Made by a program: the position numbers and the translations under genes. From NCBI GenBank assembly GCA_003344405.1, contig NOWV01000222.1:1-64000 (forward strand): 64,000 bases of DNA, read 5' to 3'. Below the pieces are notes generated by a model, which made no database searches, had not been told where the DNA came from, and saw only the letters and a list, made by a program, of their open reading frames with translations. Of this stretch, positions 12,014 to 26,927 are shown piece after piece; positions within the stretch are counted from its first letter, which is position 1, and every line of letters begins with the position of its first letter. This DNA comes from Trichoplax sp. H2 (lineage: Eukaryota > Placozoa > Uniplacotomia > Trichoplacea).

Positions 12014-15000
12014 CTGTAATAAAATGGTTGATAACAGTAATGGAACAGTATCAAAATGAATGCAATAGGAAGATGAGCCTAGAACAGAGTACTAGAATGG
12101 ACGGAAACGATCTTGCATACGAGAATTAATGTATAATGAGTACCCTACGATCATAATCACATATGTATTGGATATTATTCCAAGTATTGCACTTTTCATT
12201 GTTGTAGACGCAACTTACACGTTTATGGTAGTGTTAAAATATTGAAAAATAGATAGTTTGGGAGATTATTTAAAATTCTCTTTCAATTTCGTTACCACTC
12301 TTAACAAAGGGTAGTACGATACTAATTAGTTCTAAATTTTGATCGATAATTCATCTTTAGGCGATAGGTTTATTTACTCATTGGATCATAATTACCGGGT
12401 AAAGCAATTGATTTCGATATTATAATTTGTATTTAGAGTGTAATTAATGAAACAGCAAAATAGAAACTACGATGTCATCATGCTATAAAAACAAGGAAAG
12501 CACTATAAAATGCACTGCATTTCATTAGGATAGAAATGAAAGTAGATTTTTGAACTTGAAAAATTACATGTTTTACATTAGGGTAGGATGCGCTTTATCC
12601 CAGCCACTCAATACACTAATCAGAAGATAACCTTTTCCGACTAGTTCAATTGTTTGTGTCTGATTTTGGATGGCCATAGCCAGAAATACTCGTATTCCAT
12701 TCAATGAACAAAAATAAATTGGGGAATCTAAAATCGTTCTCTCTTGTATTCTAAATATAATTGGTGATATCATAAAAACAAAGTATTTATTGACAAATTC
12801 CCTCTTGCTGTTATAACATGATGTCATCTCTTTGAATACGTAAGTAATAAAAGTCATTATTTATGGAAAAAAATAGTTGAAAATTTTTCAATGTATGAAT
12901 TGGATACAGTTCAATTACGTTCAAAGAAAAATAATTATTTCTCCCGCTGGTGAATCGCTTGTATTCTCCTATTTCGCAACCTTTGTATTTTGTATTGTGT
13001 CATTATTTTAAACGTTTATCCTAGTCATAATAACAATCCTCCTGGAGAATATCAAATCATTTTTTTGAGTCGTTAATTATTTACTAAAAAATAAAAACTT
13101 TTGACAGTTTATTACCGGTTCCTATTACCATCATTGAAAACAATTTCATCTAAAGCTATCTAGATAATTTCAAGCGTTAAATCTAGTTAAAGTCTAGTTT
13201 GATATTATTGGATACCCTAAGAAAACTTTAACCCTTTATTGTATGCTCAATTGGATGAGTTTTCATAATCAACCCTGAAAAACTAATTATATCGTGCCGG
13301 TATCCATAGAAGGGGCAACGAATAAATACAAAAGCTACTGTCTTTATAATAATGTTGACTGGTTTTTTCATGCACAGAAGATTAGCGGAAGACTAATTTG
13401 TTTATATGCATCATTCACAGAGATATTTTACAATGCATCAATATACAGTAAACGTATACCCTCGGCTTAGCCCATGTTTATCGGCAATACCTAGCATTTC
13501 TACACTGAATAGCAATATCATACTAACATATTGCAATGCAGGCGATATAAAGTTATCATGTATTATTCAGGATTATGAAATAATATTTAATTTCATTATT
13601 TAACTGTCTCACGTTTTCACGGCTTTCATATCATTAGCCCCATACACGGAACCTAATACAGTTTCGATTAAATCAACTTCACTGTAACTTAGGTAGCTAA
13701 CTTAGTATACTAAATGTATCAACTATTTCAGAAACTGCAACTAACAATTTCCTTTTGTATTCGGCCAAGGATTGCTAATATCCGTTATAACGGCTTTTGA
13801 CACCAGTAAACAGCCCATACAAGAACAATTTAGTAGAAGCTACACGAACGGTATTATAGTACAGTATATCTGTTAAAATCTGGAAGTACGGGCATATCAA
13901 AATTTAGGTTATTATTTTCAGCTAACGATATCTAATCTACCAGTCTCAAATAGTCCGGTAATTGTTATGAAATCTTTCAAAAATTTTTCGGAAATAATAG
14001 ATATAGCAGGAAATTATAATTAATACTCATTTAATAGAGAAACTGTGAGTAATGTAATTTATAGTAGACTATTGCATAATGGGTGCAGGATTTGTTGCAA
14101 ACTTTCACTTTTCAGCTATTAGCAAAAACGGATAAGTATTTTAGAAATTGAGTCAAGAGATGTGTCAGTAATCGGTGAATTTTTCAAGTGATACAGCGTC
14201 AATGCAGCATGTCCCGAAAGTTTTACAGTCCTTTAACTATGTTGTATTTACAGTAATGCATTACGTTTATGCGGCACTATTTCTATATCACTAACGCTGT
14301 GCGTTACATATAGCTTAAATATAGATATTGCTGGTTTCTAAGGCAGAAGTAAAGTAATGACTTGCAGGTTTGCTATCGGGAAGTATAAGTTAGATAGTTT
14401 AACTAACTTAGGTCCACGAGTAAGATCCGCTTTTTAGGTTGTTTTTTTTAATTTAAGAAAGAGCCGCAAAAAAATATCAAGTGCTAAAATTTGTAGTTTG
14501 TTAAGCACAGAATCACTTACCGTAAGTCTACTAAATAAGGATTGTTTTACGATTATGACTAGCACTATATCGTATCTTAGGTGCATCTACTTTCCAAAAA
14601 TGAAACGAAAGATGTAATTTTTCCGTACCAATTTTAGTTACTTTATAAAATCTTTGTAACTGCGTTACTGACTAACTTTTGCGCAACTGCTATAACAAAA
14701 TTTTTATAAGATAACTTATCTAGGAATATGTTGATGATAATAGATCTGGGGCGTTATACACACTTTTAATAGACAACTGTATAGTTTTATAACACTATCA
14801 ATATATTGGTAATGAATGTATAAGTATATTTACTATAAATTGACAGATCTTTTCAATAAAGTTTGTGTTCAGTTCAGTCTGACGATGGAGATCGTCAGTA
14901 TTTAGAGTCGTTCTGTAGCAGATGTTGGGGAAAATAAACCTGACAGTAGACTTGAATTTTTGGTTTCCTGTAGTACAGTAGTCTATTTTATCATTGCTCC

Positions 15001-18000
15001 AAATTTCGATTTGTAACAGACTGATAACAAATACGAAAAGGACGATTGTTCTTAAATATGGACATTTAAATTGCTACCATTAATGTATCAAAGTATGGTA
15101 GTTTCTTGAGAGGCTAGAGTGGTTTAATTTTAGCTAGATCAAGAATATTATGGGCAAACTGAGACTCTAAAATATGACATTAATCAATATTTCAGAGTTG
15201 ATAGCCTATTTCATTAACAGTTTTTCAAGTTTAAAATTACTGCAATTTGGCTAGAACGTCATAAGTAGCAAGTTTATAATAATGACGAAAAACTTATTAT
15301 ACTTTTAAGCCCGGTTAAAGTTTTCCCTGCTGGATAATACTCAGCCTTGTGTCATTAATAAAGATATTTCATTTTGGTAGCGAGCTAAGATAGTCTTTTG
15401 ATAGATATCTGGCTGAGATGAGATATTGGCAATGATAGGAAAAGGCTAAAACTCTTCATGCAAGATTTTATATTAGAAATACTTTTTAATTTCAAAAGTT
15501 CTAACGCATACAGGCTTACAAGAATAATGCATGTAATTATCTATGACATGTTTCATAATTATAGTGACTATTTCGCGTGTAAACTTACCGAAAGTCACCG
15601 AGGCCATTGAGATCAATTCAAAAATAAAGATCATGACCTACATGAAATCTTCTAATTAGTATTTGATGTGATATATAAATGCTACTCAGATATTTTTAAC
15701 GTTAAATGCTAATCAATAGTTTTTAACAAGACTTCACTTATAAAGTTATAAAGAATTTAATATACAGTAGCATAGCAATCCATATTGATACGATCTAGCT
15801 TTATGGTACAATACTAAAAAGGAATCATAAGCCGGGCATTACGAAGAAATTAGCCTTACTTGTAGTTTAACCTTCAATTTCATTTCGTGCAGTAAAAGAT
15901 GTCTCTGATATTGTTATAACTTTTAGGCGATATGGAGTCTTGATGATTCTATTCTAGTCAGCAATTTAGATAAAATGATTGCTGATGGCGGCAATAAATA
16001 AGGAATAACAGCAAAATCTAGATTACGAACTTGAAATGGTTGATCGTCTCTAAATAATATATTTCTATATTTTCAATTATTCCACCGTTAAATTTGAAAA
16101 CGATGTGAATGACCTCTGTGTTTAGTTAAATTGCGATTAGAGTATGATGAATCTGATAATAAGTGTAAATGAGATAAACGTTTCATTAGTATTAGCATAG
16201 AAATCAAAATCGTTGATCTCTATATGAGGCAGAATGATCAATGAAGACATTAAAGAAGAAGTCATTGTACTAAGGCGAGAAATTTAGTCGTTTGATGAAG
16301 AAATAATTGCAATTAATCATGATTGTTATTGATATCATTATTTAGCTAATTATTGCAAATCAGTATTGTTAGAAAATTGAATGGTAATGCGATCAAGTAT
16401 GTAAAGTAATAAGGTATTGCAATACACAATTGAAAAGTTCACCAAATCAATAAAATAGATGTATTGACCTAGGATTGAATTTTTGTCGACTTTTCGAATG
16501 CAGCCTACCTAATATTTAATTTCATACCTATTGTTGTGTTCAGCACTATTAAAACTATTAATTGTTGCACCTGTGCAAATTTTCTATAATTAATATCATG
16601 TTTCCGTTATATAATAGAGCTATTAATGTCAACAATATGCCATCTACTTCATCGTGCATCCACGATAATACTAAATAGTTTCTCGCCTCCGCGTCGATCA
16701 TGCTGTCATGTTCTAATGTTTATACAAACAGTAACATAACTATAGCATCATGGTGAACATATTTATCTATATTGTTCTTTCATATCATACCATCATTGCA
16801 GTAAAATAAAGATTAAGTTCTTCTCAATACCAAAATTATAATTAGCAGTTAGGACAGCTCTTTGTACAAGGCGCTATCAATTCTATCACAATAGAATTGT
16901 CTAGATAAACCTTTAAATGTTGTATTTTAGGCTCAATCAAGGATCTTATTTATAATAAATAAACGACCTAGCCTATCCGATATTGTGTTTTGATAGAATA
17001 TTGGAGAAAGTTATAGTTAGTTCAAACTTGTCGGAAAATAATAATAATAGACAATGAAGTCGTAGCAAGCATTTCAATGCGTATTTTAATATATTAAAGT
17101 TCAAATTTTTCACTCCATAGTATTGAATATTCAAATTTGACTGATGTATTCATTAGCAATCAGCCGAATGGATGAAAACTGGTACTGCCCTCAACCTATA
17201 TTAATACTGTTTAAACAGTGACAACGTCATCTTCACGCGTTCATGTCTGTTTCCGATCTGGCGGAAAAATATAAAATAATTTGAATAACAATTTTAAAAT
17301 TGCATAAAAACAAGTACCGTATGTAATCTCATATTTTAAATCTTTGGTCACGTTGAAGATATTTTAGATTTTAATGGTTTACGGCGTCGTTCTATAGATA
17401 TAATTTAGGGAAATAAATATTAATTGCTCCGTATTTGTAGGTCAACGCAGAGCGGCAGAAATTTTAGAACCGTAATAATTGCGATATCTTTAAATTAACT
17501 TACGGTAAAAGTTGAGTAAAATCCTTTCAATTTCATACCGTAAGAGCATAAGTATACCATAGCGGTAGTTAAAAATATATATTTGAATATTTGTTAGAAA
17601 AGATTAATCTAACATTATTGCATACATCTTTTGAAATAAATAAACAAGATGTAAAATTGTTATCAAGATGATTGTTGCACGAAGATAAAAACCACTTCTG
17701 CAATGAAAAGGATCATGTTGTTTAAGTAGTCATATCTTGTTAATTGCATCATCGGAGTGCCAAAATTAGAAAGCTGACTGGTTATGAAAGCAATATTAAA
17801 TATACTGATTGCCTATTAGCGTTTTACTGGTCAGTTAAAGAGGCTAAGATAAAATGTGATTATTTTATTTGATAAAAAAACCAAAATTTACAGTCATCAT
17901 CAAGTACCTTCCTAAATAGAGGGTTTCTTTAATGATAAAGAGTCATACCTTATACGTAAAAGAGGTGATAGTTTGCTTTGCAATAAATGTACGATATTAT

Positions 18001-21000
18001 TTTAGGTTAAGGGTAATACGCGTAAGCCATAAAAACAATGCTCTTCGAGCAAAATAAATAACATGAATAGGCTATTATCTGCCAACAGACTTTACAGAAA
18101 TATCATATAATAGATCCTCGAACAATTTGATATTAGATATGAATAATTTTGATATCTATACTAGTTAACACTTTAATAATTTATATCTGAAAGTTTATTA
18201 CCATTCCTGGTACAAAGGTTTCTTCCATTAATGCAGAGACGATACTGAACCGATACTGTTACTGATTTCATCTAAATAGATATATGAAATAATGAATCAT
18301 TTGTGCGATTTCCTCGAATTTCGTTGAATCAACTTATAATCTCAATAGATTACTACATAGGCCGAAAAAATCTAAATTAAATTAGAATCGAAGTTTTTAC
18401 TATTTGAAATAGAAGAAATAGACAATTATTTTATCAACTTTGCAGGCCAAACTATATATGGCAATATTGAAGACAAAGTGAAAGTATCTTGAATTGCTCT
18501 GTAAATTATTACAATGTTATTAAAATCAAGAGCATTGAATTTCGTAAGTGGAGCCATAATTCATTTACACTGTTTTCATCCGTTGTGCATACTGTAACTA
18601 AGCGTTTTCGTAGTTTAAATACAAAACTAGTCAAACCTAATGAACTAAAATATACCAATTATAGCCTTATAAAATTGAAATTATGTATTAAATAGCAATG
18701 AATTATGGTCAATAAACTTTCACTTGACTACTCAAGTCGATATATCTTAATTTACTTCACTTGTCAATAAATTGTTATTTATTCATACCTTTTTTTAATT
18801 AGGATTCATCAAGCATATTCGGTACTTATGACGGCTAGATTATGCTCAAAATTCCATTACTTGTTCATTAATCTATTTTTAGGTTATGGGGCAATAAATT
18901 TAATATTGTAACATAGACTTTATTGTGAATATTTTAACTACATCTTGAGAAAAGATTCTGTAAGTCAATAGTAAAATGCAGTCTTATACTACTCTGTTAA
19001 GCCATAGAAAAAATTTATGATTTCTTAATGTTCTATTACTTAGATAGTCTAAATTCTGTCTATGTATGTGAAGACTTTTATTGGATTCGATCATGATAGA
19101 ATTACTCTTAGTATTTGCATTGTATGAATGTCTGTTTACCGTTAGAATAATACTAATTTTATGCTTCTATATTTTGTTTTATACTATTTTAATTTTACAA
19201 TTTAACGTTTCCAAACGATTCTTTTTAACTTATTACTTTGATCAAAATATTGATAACGTTACCTTCACTACTGTGTTTTTAAATTGTTTCTAGATTTGTC
19301 GTTATTTTAATAAATGGATCGTACAATTAACAAATAATTTAGTGTGAATTTATGTATATTAAAGCCTCACTACAGTTTAGTTGCCAAACGAATAGGTCTA
19401 AAATTGCTTATTCCAGAAAAGAAAATATTTATTAAATTTGTCTAAATTATACGATAGAAAACCATTGAGAATTAGAAAACTAAAACTATTTCCTTAAAAA
19501 TGAGATACGTATATGCAATAATTTTGTAAATTAGATACTGTACGGTAAATTATTTCTTATATCATCATAGCGATCTATTCATTTTTTAATGGACCAATTT
19601 GTCATTATTTCTTTAATACGTATTATAAATATAAAATCAATACCTCAAACTAATTGAAAGTAATGAGCTCTTAACTGCAAATCTTTCATATATTGGAGAT
19701 ATAAATGTAAAATCAATACTTCTTTAGTTGTGGATCCATTATATAATTATCATTTATACCAAATCTATCAGCTTTAACTTATTGCTGCTACTGCATGCTA
19801 TGAAGATCTATTAAAATTTTTCTATCCAATAGTCTTATGAAACAAGAAATTGGCTATGTCAAAATTTTTAACTTTATAACGTATTATTTGCAATATAGGT
19901 TGAGAGCACCAATTTATACTTTCTTCCTGAAAATTTGATTGAAAGACGGCAGTTTAAATTCTTACAAATATAATAGGCAGTATTCAGTTTCATGAAACGA
20001 AATGTAATATTTTAAAGATCTCTACCTTGAAATAGATACAGAAAATAAAGTTTTTTCCAGATCTATGATCAAATGCGAGGAAAAAATTCCGAAACGTACA
20101 ATAGATACCCCATAATTTCTAACAGCTGGAGAACATAATTAATTGATGCTAAAAAAAGTTTTCATAAGATCTCTCTATCTTTGAGGCAAAAGTGAGTGCT
20201 ATAACAATTAATTTTTGTAATCTTCTAAACTCATACTAATGATAAATTTAAATTATTTGAAACCTCTTTGAAAATAACATCTAGCTTAATTGATAAGTTA
20301 TTTAATAATTTAAAATTTGATATCTTCCAGCATTTTGTTACCTCATCCATTTTGCATGAAGGTTATGACTGCGCCATATCGCTAGGTCAAAATCTTGACC
20401 TAGATCGGCCAACATAAAGGTCGAGATAAAATTTTAAATACCATCACTGTAAAAAAAACTTGGAAAACGTCAGGGCTAAAAATATCCACTTAAAATTCGA
20501 GTGGTAATTGAAACTTAGTACTAATACATGTATAATGGAATTTAAAATAGTTATGAAAGTAACTATCTCCAATTTTGAGCCAGACTGACTTTTCGAATGA
20601 ATTAATGATCAATTTTTCGAAAAATTTCAAATGTACTTACTTATAAGGTCAGGACAGACTTGGATTAACAATACTGATCCAACACACTACTGCAGCTGGA
20701 TAGTAGTTTTAGAAACGTCATTAAAGTTACTTTAATGCTTATCTATACCTGATCGCGTATAGTTTTAACTTTGGCGCGCGGAAGGAGATTTTATGCAAGT
20801 TTTAAGTACGTAATAATTTTTAATTTAGTATAATATTGCTTCTTTATATCATTTTCAGAACTGCATTATACAACTTTTAGATTCTTATGCTCGTATAAGA
20901 AACCTAACGATATGATAATGAAGTCAATTTTTTAGTTTTTACTCTCAAACATTTGTATGTGGAATGAAGAAAGGATAATAATCTTATTTGACTGATCAAA

Positions 21001-21950
21001 TGGAAGCGATAGTGTGTTCAGTGCCTTTTAAATTTAGAAGTTTGTTGATATGTTAATCTTTAAATTAACTTAACGTATAACATATATATATATTTGTGTA
21101 CTCGTATAATAGAAAAAAACAAGCTTGACAATAAATTTCTCTATCGTGTCACTAATACTACTGTTTTTCTACCTTAATATTTATAATTAAAAAGATTTGA
21201 TTATTGATTGATCGCATAACTAGTTGACACGAACTGTGCTCTAGAAAAGGTATCAGTATCTCTATTATAAGACCTCAATTTTCTAATGCGCAAAATAATA
21301 ATACTTATTTTAAGAGAATAATCTTGAGTATTTTAGAATTGCAGTTGAATGAGGTCTTCTTTAATCTATTACCGAGAAAATATTGACCTGATAGATCGTA
21401 AATTTGGTAACTTATTGACCATCGCTATCTTATACATTCTTGCGTAAATTAATTACTGCAGTAGTTTCAAGTAATTACGGTAAACGGATTTTAAATCCTA
21501 AAAGTATGACTTTCTTACGTCTGACCTAACTAATGCATGTCCTACTCATGGAAATGTGATATATTTTCCGAACTGTATTTATTCACGCAATCATAGAATA
21601 ACATCTTGACACAGTTTGATCTCTCTTTTATTATATTTCATTTCGTTGGTAGCTAAGAATGAAATTCTGGCTATGCAATATCTAATTTAGCTAATTAGTA
21701 CGGTTATTAATCGGAGATAAAGTATAGTCTTCTACATATCATCACTATTAGAGAGCGATGGAATTTAAGATTAGCCACTAATTACATGGAATAAGTTCGA
21801 GATCTGAATTTACATATCTATGAAATAGAATCGTATAATCATTTTAATTAGATTAAAATGTTGCCCATAAACTCAATTTAAATAACCCTGAACTCTTATG
21901 CACAGACTATTAAAGTACTAGTAAGAGAAAAGCAACTTGCAAATGAGTTG
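12014..21950. other. Gene-poor spacer upstream of gene A
   Basis: About 10 kb of AT-rich DNA in which I find no supported gene. The first exon(s) of gene A should lie just above 12013. A short ATG frame at 12199 encodes a hydrophobic MKSAILGII... stretch, but its phase does not fit the lectin exon. Short plus-strand frames (13406, 18489, 19081) are low-complexity chance frames. Confidence 0.5.
12573..12857 (-). CDS. Unidentified 94-codon open frame
   Basis: Minus-strand frame with hydrophobic and mixed segments (IYFCSLNGIRVFLAMAIQN, ELVGKGYLLISVL). I recognise no family. It lies upstream of gene A on the same strand and could be a lone exon, a decayed fragment or chance; no matched splice partner was found. 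Confidence 0.15.
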   Translation of the reverse strand: MTFITYVFKEMTSCYNSKREFVNKYFVFMISPIIFRIQERTILDSPIYFCSLNGIRVFLAMAIQNQTQTIELVGKGYLLISVLSGWDKAHPTLM

Positions 21951-22580
21951 TGTTACAGTGTTATATACTATATTACAGTAGAAATATCTATGTTAGGATA
22001 ATTCTATTAGACTATCCTTATTTAGTTAACTTCTAATTTGGATATACTGTGTTTTAATATAGTACTGACTTTTTATCACAGTGACACTTATACACATACT
22101 GAAATTAATAGTTATAATAGGGAATGCAAATCATCTACTTACAGTTCCAATCATTGTGATTGTAATTTACTTATGCTAGATTGTAAATTATCATGGAAAT
22201 GTTCCGTGATAGGACATATCGTAATCTGACTATTCTGTATTAGTCATTACATGTCTATTTTTGTAAATACTGTTGTCTGCATTAAGGGAGCAGTAGCTAA
22301 AATTAATATCTAATTCAGTAAATGATTCCAATGTTAATTGTATTAACTATGACTCATGAACTATTGAGAAGTAGTATATAAATGCAGTATATCGTGTAAT
22401 AAAGTAATTTCTCCAACTTAGTGTTTAACGTAAAATACGAGGCGTTTAAGTCTTTGTGTAGTCTGCTAGTAGAGCAAAAGTGTTTGTGATAGTGCAGATA
22501 TCGTTCCTTGATACGTGGTTCAAGGAATTGACTTATTGATCGTATATTGCGTTATCTTATTGCAAAGCTATTTTGCGACA
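21951..22580 (+). mobile_element. Solo-LTR-like element, family 1, copy 1 (630 bp)
   Basis: Runs from TGTTACAGTGTTATA to GCTATTTTGCGACA, giving TG...CA ends. Inside are TATATAAA at 22375-22382 and AATAAA at 22398-22403, the usual order of a retroviral-type LTR promoter and polyadenylation signal. No coding interior accompanies it. No clear target duplication is visible (AGTTG against GTTAG), so the copy is old or recombined. The 63-codon frame within it (22038-22229) is part of the element. Confidence 0.75.
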
Positions 22581-23216
22581 GTTAGTAAAGGCACTTTAAG
22601 AGATGGTATAGTTATAAACGCTTTACTTGAAGAATTTGTTTCCTAAGTGAAAGATATGACTTTAGAACGCAAACATTCTTTAAGCAGGTTAGCTATTAGA
22701 AATTTGTGCATATTCTAGTTTAAAATTTATATTTAGACTTTAATTTTAAAGATAGCTTTAATAAGAAATGTTATTGTAACTGCATTCTATCTGACCAAAT
22801 TTTATTGGTACAAATAGAAAGATCAATCATTTCCAGAATACTGTCACTATTTGGCATTTCCGATGGATAGCCCTTTATTACCTATGTGCAGATATAATAC
22901 AACATCAATTACCAAACAATATAACTTGTGGTAATAATAAGTATTGAACTATTTCTTGATCAACTGTATATAAATTATTACAAGTGTTCTTGCTCTACAT
23001 TATCTATTTTAAGATTAAATATTGTTACTAGAACAATCTGAATATATTCAGATGCATGGAACAATTCCTGAAAGATAACATACTTCCAGAAATTCCGAAA
23101 TTCCGTCATAAATCGCCTATTTTATTTGATAAAAGATCAAAGTTATTGTAACAAGAACAAGAATTATATTTAAAATATGGAATTGCTCAGAAATGTCAAA
23201 TAAGTTGTTCAGAAAA

Positions 23217-23712
23217 AAAGATTTAGAGTTATATTTACAGCTGAAAAAAAGTTATTTATCGATTGCAGCAGTTATGTACGAATATACTCGTAATGATACA
23301 AATTACATACCCGTACTAATAGTTTATAATATTTTCGAAAATAAATTAATTTGCCTAGAAAGGAGTCTTATCACCAGTAAATTTTAGATCATAATTAAAT
23401 TTTTATAATTTCGTAAGTTAATTGATGATTTGATGTATTACAGTAGGATAATTAGCTTAAAATTAAAGCTATGGGATAAAACGAAAATAGTCCAGGTTTG
23501 TATGTTTGATTGGAAGATTTCGCAAATATCAATTTCTAGACGGCAATTACGGTACGTTTTTATGGTGACAGTTTTTACAGCAATTATTGGATTAGGATAT
23601 TGATTACAGGAAGTAAATTAGTAATGAAAGGCATCTGCCATAGCGCTTATATTATGGGAATGTAGTTATAAATAGGTCATGCAGTAGCAAATTCATTTTT
23701 AATCTTGCCATA
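23217..23712. repeat. Haplotypic duplicate R1 (left flank of filled site)
   Basis: Nearly identical to 24363-24743, except for about 115 bp (around 23405-23520) missing from the second copy. It ends ...ATCTTGCCATA directly at the family 1 element. A 64-codon plus-strand frame (23193-23387) overlaps it. The three base differences I noticed between the copies within that frame all change the amino acid (Ala/Thr, Ile/Thr, Ile/Thr), so it is probably not a selected gene. Confidence 0.8.
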
Positions 23713-24342
23713 TGTCACAAAACAGCTTTGCAACAAGATAACGTAATCTACGATCAATAAGTCAATTCCTTGAACTACGTATCAAGGAACGATATCTGCA
23801 CTATCACGAGCACTTTTGCTCTACTAGCAGACTACACAAAGACTTAAACGCCTCGTATTTTACGTTAAACACTAAGTTGGACAATTCTTCTTTATTTCAC
23901 GATATACTGCATTTATATACTATTCCTCAATAGTTCATGAGTCATAGTTAATACAATTAACATTAGAATCATTTACTGAATTAGATATTAATTTTAGCTA
24001 CTGCTCTCTTAATGCAGACAACAGTATTTACGAACATAGACATGTAATAACTAATACAGAATAGTCAGATTACGATATGTCCTATCACGGAATATTTCCA
24101 TGATAATTTACAGTCTATCATAAGTAAATTACAATCACAATGATTCGAACTGTAAGCAGATGATTTGCATTCCCTATTATAACTATTATAATTTCAGTAT
24201 GTGTATAAGTGTCACTGTCATAAAAAGTCAGTGCTATATTAAAATACAGTATATCCAAATTAGAAGTTAACTAAATAAGGATAGTCTAACAGAATTATCC
24301 TAACATAGTTATTTCTACTGTAATACAGTATTTAACACTGTA
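23713..24342 (-). mobile_element. Family 1 solo-LTR-like element, copy 2, cut by gap
   Basis: Starts TGTCACAAAACAGCTTTGC after the 5-bp flank CCATA and runs to ...TTTAACACTGTA, where the N gap begins. Only the last bases of the element are missing. The matching right flank CCATA is found at 26928-26932, after another copy. Confidence 0.85.
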
Positions 24343-24362
24343 NNNNNNNNNNNNNNNNNNNN
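24343..24362. other. Assembly gap (20 N)
   Basis: Twenty N residues. The sequence on the far side repeats 23217 onward, so the gap does not represent simple missing DNA between its two edges. Confidence 0.98.
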
Positions 24363-24944
24363 AAAAGATTTAGAGTTATATTTACAGCTGAAAAAAAGTT
24401 ATTTATCGATTGCAACAGTTATGTACGAATATACTCGTAATGATACAAATTACACACCCGTACTAATAGTTTATAATATTTTCGAAAATAAATTAACTTG
24501 CCTAGAAAGGAGTCTTATCACCAGTAAATTTTAGATCATAATTAAATTTTTAAATTCGCAAATATCAATTTCTAGATGGCAATTACGGTACGTTTTGTAT
24601 GGTGACAGTTTTTACAGCAATTATTGGATTAGGATATTGATTACAGGAAGTAAATTAGTAATGAAAGGCATCTGCCATAGCGCTTAAATTAGGGAATGTA
24701 CTTATAAATAGGTCATGCAGTAGCAAGTTCATTTTTAATCTTGCCAAATAATTATCAGGATTGTTTCTCTAAGAATAATCCCGTAACTAATTTTTTTAAG
24801 AGGTAATTAGATTGACTGATGGATTTAGTCTTTGGTATTTATTAGATGAATAAAATTTATACAGAAAGTTGCAACCTCACAAGAAATTGTAGTACTTATT
24901 GTAATACTGCAAAGACTGCCTTAACTATCCTTGTACAACAGGAA
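24363..24944. repeat. Empty-site allele R1'+R2
   Basis: 24363-24743 repeats R1. It continues without the element through ATCTTGCCAAATAATTATCAGG into R2 (24744-24944), which is repeated at 26928-27128 with equal length (201 bp). This is the pre-insertion form of the locus. Confidence 0.85.
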
Positions 24945-25266
24945 ATAACTCGGTACTTATAGCAAATTTACTTCAATTTGTAAGACTACTACCCCAACCT
25001 TCGTTAACCAGGATCTTTACAAAGTATACACTAATACATACAACATAGGATGAGATGTTTTACCCTCTTTATTGATCATTATCCCACTTATATATTCTAT
25101 TTATTGTAATATACACATTTACTACGTTAGATATATGTTTTTAATAAATTATCAAGCTTAAGTTATCATAGATAGGTATTTGAGATGACCAATCTCATCC
25201 ATAACTTTTCTCAACTACAAGCTTTGTCAAAGCTCCTATATTTTAAATACATAATTGGGATATAAT

Positions 25267-25708
25267 TGTCATAAACCAGCTTCGTGACAAGGATAACGTT
25301 AAACAAATTTCTAAATTACTATAGTCTACGGGATTCAGTATTCCTTAACTACCTCACAAGAATTTAGACGCCTTTGATTCTACGTTAAACTCAACTAGAC
25401 AATTGAGAACTGCTTTATTCAACTATCTGACGGGCTTATATACCCTTCTACAGCAGCTAACATTTACAAGCTATCTTATAAAAATACTTAAGTGAGAACA
25501 TCTACTAACTAGTTTTTCACAGTCGGACTGCAATATGTCCATTCACAGAATCATTTCAGTGCACATTACAGCACAGCATTAAATTTACTGTAACACATTT
25601 ATAATTAGAGTAATTCCTATTGTAAGGAACTAGATGTAATATATTATCACTATATTATATTAACCAAATTTAGATATCTATTTCTTCACGGTAGTTCGTA
25701 CCGTAACA
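25267..25708 (-). mobile_element. Solo-LTR-like element, family 2, copy 1 (442 bp)
   Basis: Runs from TGTCATAAACCAGCTTCGTG to GGTAGTTCGTACCGTAACA and contains the antisense of GGGTATATAAG and GAATAAAG. It matches 29075-29511 in reverse and 49185-49628 in the same orientation. The flanks (ATAAT, ATTAC) do not give a clean duplication. The short minus-strand frame at 25718-25906 lies beside it and is not supported as a gene. Confidence 0.8.
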
Positions 25709-26296
25709 ATTACTATCCTATGATAGTTTCCTTGTGCAATACTGCCCCAAATATAGACTAGACTGCAACCCAAGATTTACCAGAAATATCCTGATTGCAG
25801 TTCGATTGTCTTTGTTAGTTGTAAGATGAACGTAATCGTATGTAATAAAAAGAAATTTATAAGAAACTGTAGTTCTTGTTATATTTTTGAAAAGACACTT
25901 TATCACATCTTGTTAACATCCTAAAGCAGCCGTTTATACTTATAACAGGTTCAAAAAATATCATCTTGATAAATATGAAAACACTAAATCTACATGCACA
26001 ATTATAATTAAGAAATTATATCCAATATATCGATAGTATCGTACTAGTACATAGTTTTGCTATATGTTCAGTAAAACAAGGCCTACAAAATAAGCGGCCA
26101 GCTCATTCTATCAGTTATTGACCGCGTCTTATCCTTTTTTCACTTGTCGAGTAGCCCTTACCCGTAGCAATATAATTGTTGATATAGTATGATACTTTGG
26201 GAAATTGCATTCCTGAAACATATTGCAATATTATTTATGCATGGATTACAAAAAGTAAAATAGGAAAACATTTAGTCTAAGACTATTGTAGATGAC

Positions 26297-26927
26297 TGCC
26301 ACAAAACAGCTTTGCAACAAGATAACGCAATATACGATCAATAAGTCAATTCCTTGAACCACGTATCAAGGAACGATATCTGCACTATCACAAACACTTT
26401 TGCTCTACTAGCAGACTACACAAAGACTTAAACGCCTCCTATTTTACGTTAAACACTAAGTTGGAGAAATTCTCTTTATTTCACGATATACTGCGTTTAT
26501 ATACTATTCCTCAATAGTTCATGAGTCATAGTTAATACAATTAACATTAGAATCATTTACTGAATTAGATATTAATTTTAGCTACTGCTCCCTTAATGCA
26601 GACAACAGTATTTACGAACATAGACATATAATGACTAATACAGAATAGTCAGATTACGATATGTCCTATCACGGAACATTTCCATGATAATTTACAATCT
26701 AGCATAAGTAAATTACAATCACAATGATTGGAACTGTAAGTAGATGATTTGCATTCCCTATTATAACTATTAATTTCAGTATGTGTATAAGTGTCACTGT
26801 CATAAAAAGTCAGTGCTATATTAAAATACAGTATATCCAAATTAGAAGTTAACTAAATAAGGATAGTCTAACAGAATTATCCTAACATAGTTATTTCTAC
26901 TGTAATACAGTATTTAACACTGTAACA
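26297..26927 (-). mobile_element. Family 1 solo-LTR-like element, chimeric copy 3 (631 bp)
   Basis: Begins TGCCACAAAACAGC after flank ATGAC and ends CACTGTAACA followed by CCATA and R2'. The left flank belongs to one insertion and the right flank to another (the one starting at 23713). It is best read as an assembly join within the repeat, not as a real insertion. Confidence 0.75.

Noticed and set aside
23193-23387. 64-codon plus-strand frame as a gene
   Set aside because: The near-identical copy at 24363 differs at three bases within the frame that I noticed, all changing the amino acid, and it has no domain; it sits in a misassembled repeat region.
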